Shown here: piece by piece, positions 12,118 through 25,093 of the stretch
How positions within the stretch are numbered: position 1 is the stretch's first letter
Layout of the letters: every line of letters begins with the position of its first letter
Source: Crossaster papposus
Lineage: Eukaryota > Echinodermata > Asteroidea > Velatida > Solasteridae
NCBI GenBank assembly: GCA_037893245.1
Contig: JBAIAA010000009.1
Coordinates: forward strand, 496,001 to 560,000
Length of the DNA stretch: 64,000 bases
Direction: 5' to 3'
Made by a program: the position numbers and the translations under genes
The notes under the pieces: model-generated
The model's input: only the letters and a program-made list of their open reading frames with translations
Database searches by the model: none
What the model was told of the DNA's origin: nothing

Positions 12118-12310
12118 ATCGCTTCTCGGCCTTTTCGCTAAGATCATGTGTAGTATCTGTTCTTTTCAGCTTAATATCTGAAACGCTGTTCATCGAACAG
12201 CCAGTATATTAATCTGATTTTTGGATTTGGGCCGTGGAATAGAGGCTTGCCTCGTCCCGGCCATGGGTTGGCCCGGTATAGCAGTACATCCGGGATTCGG
12301 CCCACTCCCC
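12118..12310 (+). ncRNA. U2: U2 snRNA, only uninterrupted copy
   Basis: U2 is the spliceosomal RNA that pairs with the intron branch point and with U6. The sequence begins ATCGCTTCTCGGCC as in human U2. It keeps the branch-point recognition GTAGTA (GTGTAGTATCTG at 12149-12159), a stem-loop II region, the Sm-site region GATTTTTGG, and the 3' stem-loops (CCCGGTATAGCAGTACATCCGGG). It is about 190 nt, close to the usual 188. The 3' end is estimated. This copy has C at 12136 where the interrupted copies have G (TTTTCGCTAAG instead of TTTTGGCTAAG). That removes the loop-closing C-G pair of stem-loop I. Whether it makes working U2 is uncertain. Confidence 0.93.
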
Positions 12311-13044
12311 TCGGGGAACATCAATTAATACAAAAACAGGTCTCGTCTATTATGTGTATTCCTATGTCGCCTCACTTTTACAAGTTCTTTCTTCGCTTTA
12401 CTTCGTGGCTTTCTTATATTTGAACATTTCAATTTGTCTCAATTAAATAATTGTATGAAGACCGATCTCTTTGTTTTAGGTTGATTTCTGAAGAAAGGGA
12501 AAAACAACAACAACAAAAACAAACAAACAAACAAACAAACAAACAAACAGATCCTCTGCGACTGGTTGTATTTTTTTTTGGCGAAGATGTATTAGATTTC
12601 TTTATCTTTTCCATATTTTTAGAAATTCATATGATTTCATATAAATGTAGACTTTAAATGTTCTTTTTGTTTTTGGTCTTGTTTGTTTGAATTCCATTTT
12701 TGTTCTAAATACTGTATAGGTAATAATGCAGGGCCCTTTTTTATAGCTTTTTTTTTTGTAAGTGATAAAACCTCAAATACAATAAATAACAGTGCTTTTA
12801 ACAGTTCAGTTTTTATGTTTGTATTTTAATGTTGCGATTATTCGTTTGCTTGCTTTCCTCTCTCTCTCTCTCTCGTTGACTGTTTATTTCTCCTCTCGTG
12901 TCGTTATTTCGGGAGGGAAACCTCTGCCACGATTTGTTGCTAGAGGGCGCCCTGACTTTCGTTTGCCTGGCGTGCTCCTATCGCGTCCGCGCATAGCAGT
13001 GATATATAATACACTGCCTCGCCCATTCAATCGATCTAGTCTAG

Positions 13045-13392
<348 letters not shown>

Positions 13393-13427
13393 ATAGATGC
13401 ATGATACATGCCATTTTCAAACCAAAC

Positions 13428-13443
13428 GGCTCTTTTCAGAGCC
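13428..13443 (+). terminator. Histone 3' stem-loop, H4 unit 2
   Basis: GGCTCTTTTCAGAGCC. Confidence 0.95.
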
Positions 13444-13879
13444 ACCACGATTTCACAAAAAGAGATTGATTCCAGGTTTTAATTTGTGTGTACTCTGTTA
13501 TTATTTGGGCATTGTCTCGCGGGATTCAGTGTGGATTTTCCTCCCTGTGTCTATTAGTATTAAGGTTTTTTTCTTTTCGTTTATTGCCCGTAATTATTCC
13601 CGGGATGTCTTTATCGAAGACACGGCCCATTTGTTTATTTTGGTAGCTGGGGAAAATTAATTTGCTTGCAAAGTATCATGTACTCGTAGGTAATATTGAC
13701 CGTATTGTTTCGGAGGGTAAATCAGTTGTGATCAGTGAAGCGTCCCGGCATGGTGTCCGAATTATCCAATCGGAAGACTGCCCATTGTTATACTTCAGCC
13801 CCAGGATGCTATTCTCTAGTCTTAAGAGACGGCCTGTTCGTTGATTTGGCATTCACTTCTTATCTACTCTCCATTCTGA

Positions 13880-14308
<429 letters not shown>

Positions 14309-14339
14309 GTCACAGCTGCGTGCGCAAAACTAACCGAAC

Positions 14340-14355
14340 GGCCCTTTTCAGGGCC
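14340..14355 (+). terminator. Histone 3' stem-loop, H3 unit 2
   Basis: GGCCCTTTTCAGGGCC. Confidence 0.95.
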
Positions 14356-15043
14356 AATATTTTTTTCAAAGAGAGATTCATTCCAATCGCGTTTTCTGTA
14401 GAGTTTTGGAAAGTTAAGTTTGGTTACTATAGGTAAATACGAATTTTAACTGGCCAGAGCTCCGGAGAACGGATTAATAAAATTAATCGGATTAGTCTCT
14501 TTCCATTTTGTTTGTTTGTCTGTCTGTCTCTTATTTTTTGTTGTCCCCCCACCCCCCCAAAATAAAAATAAAAAATTATTTTACTTTTAATACGGTAAAA
14601 AAGAAGAAGAGTAATTGCCTGGCCATGTACACAATTGTTTATGCAGTCATTTTGTGTCATATTTTCGAAAACGGGAACTCTTCGTTACATTGGATGATAC
14701 GCAAGTTTACCCGGCGTTTGGGGAAAAATAAATAATGAGTGAAACCACACCGGATTGTTGGCCTCTACCGAATATAATAAAAAAGTGGATATTCTAAATT
14801 ATTGTTTGTAATTGTTTGTTTCTTGGAGTTTTCATTCGGATTCGGAAGGATAGCTTTTGCCCTCTGTGCGTGTGGCAAGCGCCAATGCATGTCACTTTGC
14901 ACGCGTACATAATTCTTCACGCTTGGGTGATTGTGTGGACAATGCGTGTATGCCCAGAATCCTAGCGGGTACCATAAAAGTCGTCCCGGCATGCTTGACC
15001 TTCCATTCGATCGCACGATCACATACACTCATCTTCTCCAATC

Positions 15044-15412
15044 ATGGCTCCTAAAGTTAGCGGAAAAGGCCAGAAGAAGGCCGGCAACACCAAGGCTCCG
15101 GTCAGCACGAACAAGAAGAGGCGTCGGCGTCGCAAGGAGAGCTACGGCATCTACATCTACAAAGTCATGAAACAGGTGCACCCCGACACAGGAATCTCCA
15201 GCAAGGCAATGAGCATCATGAACAGCTTTGTCAACGACGTGTTTGAGCGCATCGCCGGCGAATCTTCCCGCCTTGCCCACTACAACAAGAAGTCGACCAT
15301 CTCAAGTCGTGAAGTGCAGACTGCAGTACGCCTAATCCTCCCGGGAGAGCTTGCCAAGCATGCAGTCAGCGAAGGAACCAAGGCCGTCACCAAGTATACG
15401 ACTTCAAAATAG
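15044..15412 (+). CDS. H2B: Histone H2B (unit 3)
   Basis: Full-length H2B, protein as in units 1 and 2; stem-loop at 15457-15472. Confidence 0.98.
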   Translation: MAPKVSGKGQKKAGNTKAPVSTNKKRRRRRKESYGIYIYKVMKQVHPDTGISSKAMSIMNSFVNDVFERIAGESSRLAHYNKKSTISSREVQTAVRLILPGELAKHAVSEGTKAVTKYTTSK

Positions 15413-15456
15413 GTTGACCGAGGGAGGAACAAATAACACGAAAAACATAACCAAAC

Positions 15457-15472
15457 GGCTCTTTTCAGAGCC
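15457..15472 (+). terminator. Histone 3' stem-loop, H2B unit 3
   Basis: GGCTCTTTTCAGAGCC. Confidence 0.95.
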
Positions 15473-16488
15473 AACACAATTTAAAAAAAAGAGATGTGAC
15501 TGTCTGATCTGTGTTACTAATTTAGTCAATATTCGTAGGTGGTAAAATCGTTCGGGTAGTGTTCCCGTCTTTACATTCTCCCTGACCTTAAAAGGAGAAA
15601 TGAAGATCAACATTAACCTTCTGTTCTCGTCGCCTTTGAAAACAAATATGTGACTTGAAAAGGCATGACGGGGAAAAGTATTTCTGTAGTATTTGGAGTT
15701 CTATTGTTTTACACCGTAGTAAAGACCGATTCGTTAGTTTTGCAATGATACCAAAAGTATTTATTTACATCATTTAATTAACATGATATATACAACATTG
15801 CAGGGCTGACAGTGCGCCGCCCAACCTAAGCGATCGAATTTTTAAAACCAACGAATAGCTTTGACCAAAACAATTATACGCGTGCCCGCCAACAACGAAA
15901 TTGACAAATGGGGGTCATTGTTAATTTAGCCTCAGTAAGTCACGTAGGAATTTGCAATGGCGAAACAGCCTTTTGTTATTCAGCACCTGTGCGCGCAGTG
16001 GTTTTTGTTCATTCAGTCTCCATTACGAGAAGTAGTGGTTTCTTGTTTGATGTATGTTTAATATATGTGTTTGTCGTATCTCTGTGCAGACAAATCCGTG
16101 ACAGTTTTCAATGTGGTTTATGAGGGACGATCTGCGGCCAGCGTGGAGGCAGGTCAATCGGTAGGCAACAGGGACACACCGTCGGGATAACAGAAATCGT
16201 CTGAGAAAGCAGGTAAGGTTTTTGGGTGCTTTGGGTTTTTGCTGTTATGATTTCATCGCTTAGATTGAAGACAGACAGACAGACAGACCTCGTTCAAAAA
16301 ATGTATCCCTGTCTTCACGAATCCAAAAATGGATGCGGTGCACTCAACCGTACAGTAAGTGTGTCGCGCGTGATTGGCTACTTGGCGTGCTTCGGCCAAT
16401 CCACCGGAACGCTATAACTAGTGCTGTCACCCCCCTCGTACGGCACTTTCACTGCAGATCGCAATCTACTGTCACCAATTACTTCAAG

Positions 16489-16866
16489 ATGACTGGACGA
16501 GGAAAGAGCGGAAAAGCAAGAAGCAAGGCCAGGAGCAGGTCCTCAAGGGCGGGACTGCAGTTCCCCGTGGGTCGCGTTCATCGATTTTTGCGAAGGGGCA
16601 ACTACGCTGAGCGGGTTGGAGCCGGTGCACCGGTCTACCTGGCAGCCGTGATGGAATACCTGACCGCGGAGATCCTGGAGCTGGCCGGTAACGCAGCACG
16701 AGACAATAAGAAGACGAGAATTAACCCTCGACATCTGCAGCTTGCTATACGCAACGACGAAGAGCTTAACAAGTTGATGAGTGGGGTTACCATCGCGCAA
16801 GGCGGTGTGCTTCCCAACATCCAGCAAGTACTTCTGCCCAAAAAGGCCGCCAAAGTATCAAAGTAA
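16489..16866 (+). CDS. H2A: Histone H2A (unit 3)
   Basis: Full-length 125-residue H2A, same protein as units 1 and 2; promoter intact; stem-loop at 16912-16927. Confidence 0.98.
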   Translation: MTGRGKSGKARSKARSRSSRAGLQFPVGRVHRFLRRGNYAERVGAGAPVYLAAVMEYLTAEILELAGNAARDNKKTRINPRHLQLAIRNDEELNKLMSGVTIAQGGVLPNIQQVLLPKKAAKVSK

Positions 16867-16911
16867 TAGGCCTACAAACAAATTACTTTGCCTCCACAAA
16901 CAAAACCAAAA

Positions 16912-16927
16912 GGCTCTTTTCAGGGCC
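16912..16927 (+). terminator. Histone 3' stem-loop, H2A unit 3
   Basis: GGCTCTTTTCAGGGCC. Confidence 0.93.
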
Positions 16928-18400
16928 ACCACATAGTTACAAGAGAGAAACGCCGCTGTCTGTCTGTTCTTCATTTTTAAATAAAGTTTTAAAAGAGACA
17001 AATTTAGATAATACATGTGTAGATTTTAACTTTCACAGCCAAAGGCCCGCTGAGTTTGTTCAATGGCTTCGTTTATTTTTTAAAGAATCGCCTTCCCTTT
17101 TCCTGCTTATAAAAATATTAAGAAAGTGTTTTTTGTCATCCGGGCGCGCGTGCGTTTTAACTTGTATCCCGGCGACCTTCATATAAAAACTAGTTCATTA
17201 AATATGCAACGCGCGCACTGTGACTTCAACAAAGCAAAAATAAATACGCGCTGTGTCTGTACTCTATAATTATATACATGTACTACGCGTACTGTACAGT
17301 ACATGCATGTTCAGTTTGTAAAAGTACGTGAATGATATTATACCCGCGACCCAGCACATCAAAATCAAGAATAAGTCGGAAAAAGACTTTCGGAGATATA
17401 AATATAATAAGATTGCAAATTCAATAAGCTTTTTAATGACATCCATCACAAGCCTTTAGCTCGGAAATTATTGGTTACGAGTTACAGACTGGGGATGGCT
17501 ATCAATAGAAAGCCTATGGAATTTCAAATGTTACTATGTACATATCGTGAATTGTCATTTCCCGCTTATTATTGATTTTGATATCCTGGGTCACATTTTC
17601 ATAGATTTAACAAAAACATTGGAAATGTGGTGAGTTGACACTTCGCGTGTGGTCTATTAGCTTTGTTTTCGTGTTCTGTCTTACCTGGGCCCAATTTCAT
17701 AACAAATGTAAGCACAACAATTTGCTTAGCATGAAACATTTTCCTTGGCCAAACTGAAGATTTCCGAACACGTTTTATTGACGGTCGTGAATTCTCGTTA
17801 ACGTTCGCGACTACAATTTCGACGTCTGGGTGTACACAATTAAATGGTCAGGCCATAGAACCAGACTATTTTCACCGCCCACAAAGTGGGACATTTAGGT
17901 TCTGCTTAAAAACAAATAAACCGGCCTGAACGGTAAACGATCGAGGCGCGGTTGTGCCGAAGGGCGCCATCTATCGGCACGCTCGTACCGGCAGGTCTGT
18001 GTGTATTTACAGCGGCGAGGCGCAGTGCAGCATGGCGATAATTTTGATACCAGTCGCATTTTTCCAGATTTTCAAGTGACTTTTGGTTAAAAAAAAATGA
18101 ATTTGTAAAAGAATATTGTCGATGTGTATGAAAATGTGTTATGAAAACCCCCCAAGCTCATGAATATTGATGTAAATTAACGTGCCAAAAGTTGGTAATT
18201 TCTATAAACGGGTTTGCGTCGGGCTCTGTGAGAAGTCCTTTTCTTGACCCGAAATACACAAATTAGAAAAGTTAAAATAAGAATATTATTCGGATGAGAA
18301 CAATGGGCGGGGGAATCAATTTGCATGCATAATTCCAGAGCGCCCTATTGGTTCAATGTCAATCGTTATCGCTTCTCGGCCTTTTGGCTAAGATCATGTG

Positions 18401-19065
18401 AAGGCATGTATCTGTGTCATATGAGGTCAGGAAGATCGGGAGGGGTTCTGGCCCCACGATGATACGCTCCTTTGGGGCCATTGTGGTGGTTCAGTAAGAC
18501 TCCTCCCCCGAAGCGATCCCCTGCTGGAACCTGAGGGAACCAGATTGTGGGTGACCTTTTTATGCGCCTCGGCGTAGTATCCCTTCGGGGTGTTTTTTTC
18601 GCTTCGGCGTTGTATCCCTTCGGGGTGTTTTTTCGCTTCGGCGTTGTATCCCTTCGGGGTGTTTTTTCGCTTCGGCGTTGTATCCCTTCGGGGTGTTTTG
18701 TGTGTTTGCGCCTCGGCGTTGTATCCCTTCGGGGTGTTTTTTCGCTTCGGCGTTGTATCCCTTCGGGGTGTTTTTTCGCTTCGGCGTTGTATCCCTTCGG
18801 GGTGTTTTTTCGCTTCGGCGTTGTATCCCTTCGGGGTGTTTTGTGTGTTTGCGCATGTGCATTCTTGTTGTTGCGTGTTTGTATGTATGTCGGGTAGGGT
18901 CGTACCCCACCATGGTAACGCATGGGTAGCGTGGCTACACTGACTGTCTTGTTGCATATTGTCTTTTCCAGTTACGGGCAGGGGGGCTCGAGACCCCACA
19001 ACACTGTAGTTCGGCGATTTGGTAAGTCGATCTGCCCGGGGCTTTCAGCCCCAAATCAAAAAACA
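18401..19065 (+). mobile_element. 5'-truncated U2 retroelement with family B 3' end
   Basis: The last ~170 bp (from about 18893, gggtcgtacccc, to caaaaaaca) match the 3' UTR of family B elements at 37070-37254 and 44877-45060. The upstream part is not family B ORF1. It has a 34-bp tandem array and, before it, an open frame that ends at a taa near 18500 (reading ...RSFGAIVVVQ). This may be the tail of ORF2 of the autonomous partner, cut off by incomplete reverse transcription. The stretch is too short to identify as RT or endonuclease. Confidence 0.7.
18562..18845 (+). repeat. 34-bp tandem array, 8 units
   Basis: The unit contains cgcttcggcgttgtatccc then ttcggggtgtttttt. It has two short hairpins per unit (GCTTCGGC and CCCTTCGGGG). 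Units 1-4 and 5-8 form a higher-order duplication, each group followed by ttgtgtgtttgcgc. It lies in the presumed 3' UTR of the retroelement. Confidence 0.9.
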
Positions 19066-19957
19066 GTATCTGTTCTTTTCAGCTTAATATCTGAAACGCT
19101 GTTCATCGAACAGCCAGTATATTAATCTGATTTTTGGATTTGGGCCGTGGAATAGAGGCTTGCCTCGTCCCGGCCATGGGTTGGCCCGGTATAGCAGTAC
19201 ATCCGGGATTCGGCCCACTCCCCTCGGGGAACATCAATTAATACAAAAACAGGTCTCGTCTATTATGTGTATTCCTATGTCGCCTCACTTTTACAAGTTC
19301 TTTCTTCGCTTTACTTCGTGGCTTTCTTATATTTGAACATTTCAATTTGTCTCAATTAAATAATTGTATGAAGACCGATCTCTTTGTTTTAGGTTGATTT
19401 CTGAAGAAAGGGAAAAACAACAACAACAAAAACAAACAAACAAACAAACAAACAAACAAACAGATCCTCTGCGACTGGTTGTATTTTTTTTTGTCGAAGA
19501 TGTATTAGATTTCTTTATCTTTTCCATATTTTTAGAAATTCATATGATTTCATATAAATGTAGACTTTAAATGTTCTTTTTGTTTTTGGTCTTGTTTGTT
19601 TGAATTCCATTTTTGTTCTAAATACTGTATAGGTAATAATGCAGGGCCCTTTTTTATAGCTTTTTTTTTTGTAAGTGATAAAACCTCAAATACAATAAAT
19701 AACAGTGCTTTTAACAGTTCAGTTTTTATGTTTGTATTTTAATGTTGCGATTATTCGTTTGCTTGCTTTCCTCTCTCTCTCTCTCTCGTTGACTGTTTAT
19801 TTCTCCTCTCGTGTCGTTATTTCGGGAGGGAAACCTCTGCCACGATTTGTTGCTAGAGGGCGCCCTGACTTTCGTTTGCCTGGCGTGCTCCTATCGCGTC
19901 CGCGCATAGCAGTGATATATAATACACTGCCTCGCCCATTCAATCGATCTAGTCTAG

Positions 19958-20305
<348 letters not shown>

Positions 20306-20340
20306 ATAGATGCATGATACATGCCATTTTCAAACCAAAC

Positions 20341-20356
20341 GGCTCTTTTCAGAGCC
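20341..20356 (+). terminator. Histone 3' stem-loop, H4 unit 3
   Basis: GGCTCTTTTCAGAGCC. Confidence 0.95.
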
Positions 20357-20792
20357 ACCACGATTTCACAAAAAGAGATTGATTCCAGGTTTTAATTTGT
20401 GTGTACTCTGTTATTATTTGGGCATTGTCTCGCGGGATTCAGTGTGGATTTTCCTCCCTGTGTCTATTAGTATTAAGGTTTTTTTCTTTTCGTTTATTGC
20501 CCGTAATTATTCCCGGGATGTCTTTATCGAAGACACGGCCCATTTGTTTATTTTGGTAGCTGGGGAAAATTAATTTGCTTGCAAAGTATCATGTACTCGT
20601 AGGTAATATTGACCGTATTGTTTCGGAGGGTAAATCAGTTGTGATCAGTGAAGCGTCCCGGCATGGTGTCCGAATTATCCAATCGGAAGACTGCCCATTG
20701 TTATACTTCAGCCCCAGGATGCTATTCTCTAGTCTTAAGAGACGGCCTGTTCGTTGATTTGGCATTCACTTCTTATCTACTCTCCATTCTGA

Positions 20793-21221
<429 letters not shown>

Positions 21222-21252
21222 GTCACAGCTGCGTGCGCAAAACTAACCGAAC

Positions 21253-21268
21253 GGCCCTTTTCAGGGCC
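21253..21268 (+). terminator. Histone 3' stem-loop, H3 unit 3
   Basis: GGCCCTTTTCAGGGCC. Confidence 0.95.
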
Positions 21269-21959
21269 AATATTTTTTTCAAAGAGAGATTCATTCCAAT
21301 CGCGTTTTCTGTAGAGTTTTGGAAAGTTAAGTTTGGTTACTATAGGTAAATACGAATTTTAACTGGCCAGAGCTCCGGAGAACGGATTAATAAAATTAAT
21401 CGGATTAGTCTCTTTCCATTTTGTTTGTTTGTCTGTCTGTCTGTCTCTTATTTTTTGTTGTCCCCCCACCCCCCACAATAAAAATAAAAAATTATTTTAC
21501 TTTTAATACGGTAAAAAAGAAGAAGAGTAATTGCCTGGCCATGTACACAATTGTTTATGCAGTCATTTTGTGTCATATTTTCGAAAACGGGAACTCTTCG
21601 TTACATTGGATGATACGCAAGTTTACCCGGCGTTTGGGGAAAAATAAATAATGAGTGAAACCACACCGGATTGTTGGCCTCTACCGAATATAATAAAAAA
21701 GTGGATATTCTAAATTATTGTTTGTAATTGTTTGTTTCTTGGAGTTTTCATTCGGATTCGGAAGGATAGCTTTTGCCCTCTGTGCGTGTGGCAAGCGCCA
21801 ATGCATGTCACTTTGCACGCGTACATAATTCTTCACGCTTGGGTGATTGTGTGGACAATGCGTGTATGCCCAGAATCCTAGCGGGTACCATAAAAGTCGT
21901 CCCGGCATGCTTGACCTTCCATTCGATCGCACGATCACATACACTCATCTTCTCCAATC

Positions 21960-22328
21960 ATGGCTCCTAAAGTTAGCGGAAAAGGCCAGAAGAAGGCCGG
22001 CAACACCAAGGCTCCGGTCAGCACGAACAAGAAGAGGCGTCGGCGTCGCAAGGAGAGCTACGGCATCTACATCTACAAAGTCATGAAACAGGTGCACCCC
22101 GACACAGGAATCTCCAGCAAGGCAATGAGCATCATGAACAGCTTTGTCAACGACGTGTTTGAGCGCATCGCCGGCGAATCTTCCCGCCTTGCCCACTACA
22201 ACAAGAAGTCGACCATCTCAAGTCGTGAAGTGCAGACTGCAGTACGCCTAATCCTCCCGGGAGAGCTTGCCAAGCATGCAGTCAGCGAAGGAACCAAGGC
22301 CGTCACCAAGTATACGACTTCAAAATAG
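21960..22328 (+). CDS. H2B: Histone H2B (unit 4)
   Basis: Full-length H2B, same protein as the other type I copies; stem-loop at 22373-22388. Confidence 0.98.
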   Translation: MAPKVSGKGQKKAGNTKAPVSTNKKRRRRRKESYGIYIYKVMKQVHPDTGISSKAMSIMNSFVNDVFERIAGESSRLAHYNKKSTISSREVQTAVRLILPGELAKHAVSEGTKAVTKYTTSK

Positions 22329-22372
22329 GTTGACCGAGGGAGGAACAAATAACACGAAAAACATAACCAAAC

Positions 22373-22388
22373 GGCTCTTTTCAGAGCC
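22373..22388 (+). terminator. Histone 3' stem-loop, H2B unit 4
   Basis: GGCTCTTTTCAGAGCC. Confidence 0.95.
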
Positions 22389-23184
22389 AACACAATTTAA
22401 AAAAAAGAGATGTGACTGTCTGATCTGTGTTACTAATTTAGTCAATATTCGTAGGTGGTAAAATCGTTCGGGTAGTGTTCCCGTCTTTACATTCTCCCTG
22501 ACCTTAAAAGGAGAAATGAAGATCAACATTAACCTTCTGTTCTCGTCGCCTTTGAAAACAAATATGTGACTTGAAAAGGCATGACGGGGAAAAGTATTTC
22601 TGTAGTATTTGGAGTTCTATTGTTTTACACCGTAGTAAAGACCGATTCGTTAGTTTTGCAATGATACCAAAAGTATTTATTTACATCATTTAATTAACAT
22701 GATATATACAACATTGCAGGGCTGACAGTGCGCCGCCCAACCTAAGCGATCGAATTTTTAAAACCAACGAATAGCTTTGACCAAAACAATTATACGCGTG
22801 CCCGCCAACAACGAAATTGACAAATGGGGGTCATTGTTAATTTAGCCTCAGTAAGTCACGTAGGAATTTGCAATGGCGAAACAGCCTTTTGTTATTCAGC
22901 ACCTGTGCGCGCAGTGGTTTTTGTTCATTCAGTCTCCATTACGAGAAGTAGTGGTTTCTTGTTTGATGTATGTTTAATATATGTGTTTGTCGTATCTCTG
23001 TGCAGACAAATCCGTGACAGTTTTCAATGTGGTTTATGAGGGACGATCTGCGGCCAGCGTGGAGGCAGGTCAATCGGTAGGCAACAGGGACACACCGTCG
23101 GGATAACAGAAATCGTCTGAGAAAGCAGGTAAGGTTTTTGGGTGCTTTGGGTTTTTGCTGTTATGATTTCATCGCTTAGATTGA

Positions 23185-23568
<384 letters not shown>

Positions 23569-23613
23569 TAGGCCTACAAACAAATTACTTTGCCTCCACA
23601 AACAAAACCAAAA

Positions 23614-23629
23614 GGCTCTTTTCAGGGCC
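23614..23629 (+). terminator. Histone 3' stem-loop, truncated H2A unit 4
   Basis: GGCTCTTTTCAGGGCC. Confidence 0.92.
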
Positions 23630-25093
23630 ACCACATAGTTACAAGAGAGAAACGCCGCTGTCTGTCTGTTCTTCATTTTTAAATAAAGTTTTAAAAGAGA
23701 CAAATTTAGATAATACATGTGTAGATTTTAACTTTCACAGCCAAAGGCCCGCTGAGTTTGTTCAATGGCTTCGTTTATTTTTTAAAGAATCGCCTTCCCT
23801 TTTCCTGCTTATAAAAATATTAAGAAAGTGTTTTTTGTCATCCGGGCGCGCGTGCGTTTTAACTTGTATCCCGGCGACCTTCATATAAAAACTAGTTCAT
23901 TAAATATGCAACGCGCGCACTGTGACTTCAACAAAGCAAAAATAAATACGCGCTGTGTCTGTACTCTATATATACATGTACTACGCGTACTGTACAGTAC
24001 ATGCATGTTCAGTTTGTAAAAGTACGTGAATGATATTATACCCGCGACCCAGCACATCAAAATCAAGAATAAGTCGGAAAAAGACTTTCGGAGATATAAA
24101 TATAATAAGATTGCAAATTCAATAAGCTTTTTAATGACATCCATCACAAGCCTTTAGCTCGGAAATTATTGGTTACGAGTTACAGACTGGGGATGGCTAT
24201 CAATAGAAAGCCTATGGAATTTCAAATGTTACTATGTACATATCGTGAATTGTCATTTCCCGCTTATTATTGATTTTGATATCCTGGGTCACATTTTCAT
24301 AGATTTAACAAAAACATTGGAAATGTGGTGAGTTGACACTTCGCGTGTGGTCTATTAGCTTTGTTTTCGTGTTCTGTCTTACCTGGGCCCAATTTCATAA
24401 CAAATGTAAGCACAACAATTTGCTTAGCATGAAACATTTTCCTTGGCCAAACTGAAGATTTCCGAACACGTTTTATTGACGGTCGTGAATTCTCGTTAAC
24501 GTTCGCGACTACAATTTCGACGTCTGGGTGTACACAATTAAATGGTCAGGCCATAGAACCAGACTATTTTCACCGCCCACAAAGTGGGACATTTAGGTTC
24601 TGCTTAAAAACAAATAAACCGGCCTGAACGGTAAACGATCGAGGCGCGGTTGTGCCGAAGGGCGCCATCTATCGGCACGCTCGTACCGGCAGGTCTGTGT
24701 GTATTTACAGCGGCGAGGCGCAGTGCAGCATGGCGATAATTTTGATACCAGTCGCATTTTTCCAGATTTTCAAGTGACTTTTGGTTAAAAAAAATGAATT
24801 TGTAAAAGAATATTGTCGATGTGTATGAAAATGTGTTATGAAAACCCCCCAAGCTCATGAATATTGATGTAAATTAACGTGCCAAAAGTTGGTAATTTCT
24901 ATAAACGGGTTTGCGTCGGGCTCTGTGAGAAGTCCTTTTCTTGACCCGAAATACACAAATTAGAAAAGTTAAAATAAGAATATTATTCGGATGAGAACAA
25001 TGGGCGGGGGAATCAATTTGCATGCATAATTCCAGAGCGCCCTATTGGTTCAATGTCAATCGTTATCGCTTCTCGGCCTTTTGGCCAAGATCA

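Larger units (their letters stand above)
18368..19223 (+). pseudogene. U2: U2 snRNA gene split by family B 3' fragment
   Basis: The 5' half at 18368-18400 ends ...AAGATCATGTG. The 3' half at 19066-19223 starts GTATCTG. Two bases (TA) of the branch-site region are missing at the 5' junction. The stem-loop I sequence is the standard TTTTGGCTAAG. The 3' junction is identical to that of the other insertions. Confidence 0.93.

Noticed and set aside
18562-18845. CRISPR-like regular repeats
   Set aside because: Adjacent tandem units without unique spacers, in a eukaryotic genome.
18427-18999. Repetitive minus-strand ORF (KGYNAEAKK-type repeats)
   Set aside because: Translation of the 34-bp array; open in several frames because the repeat lacks stops.
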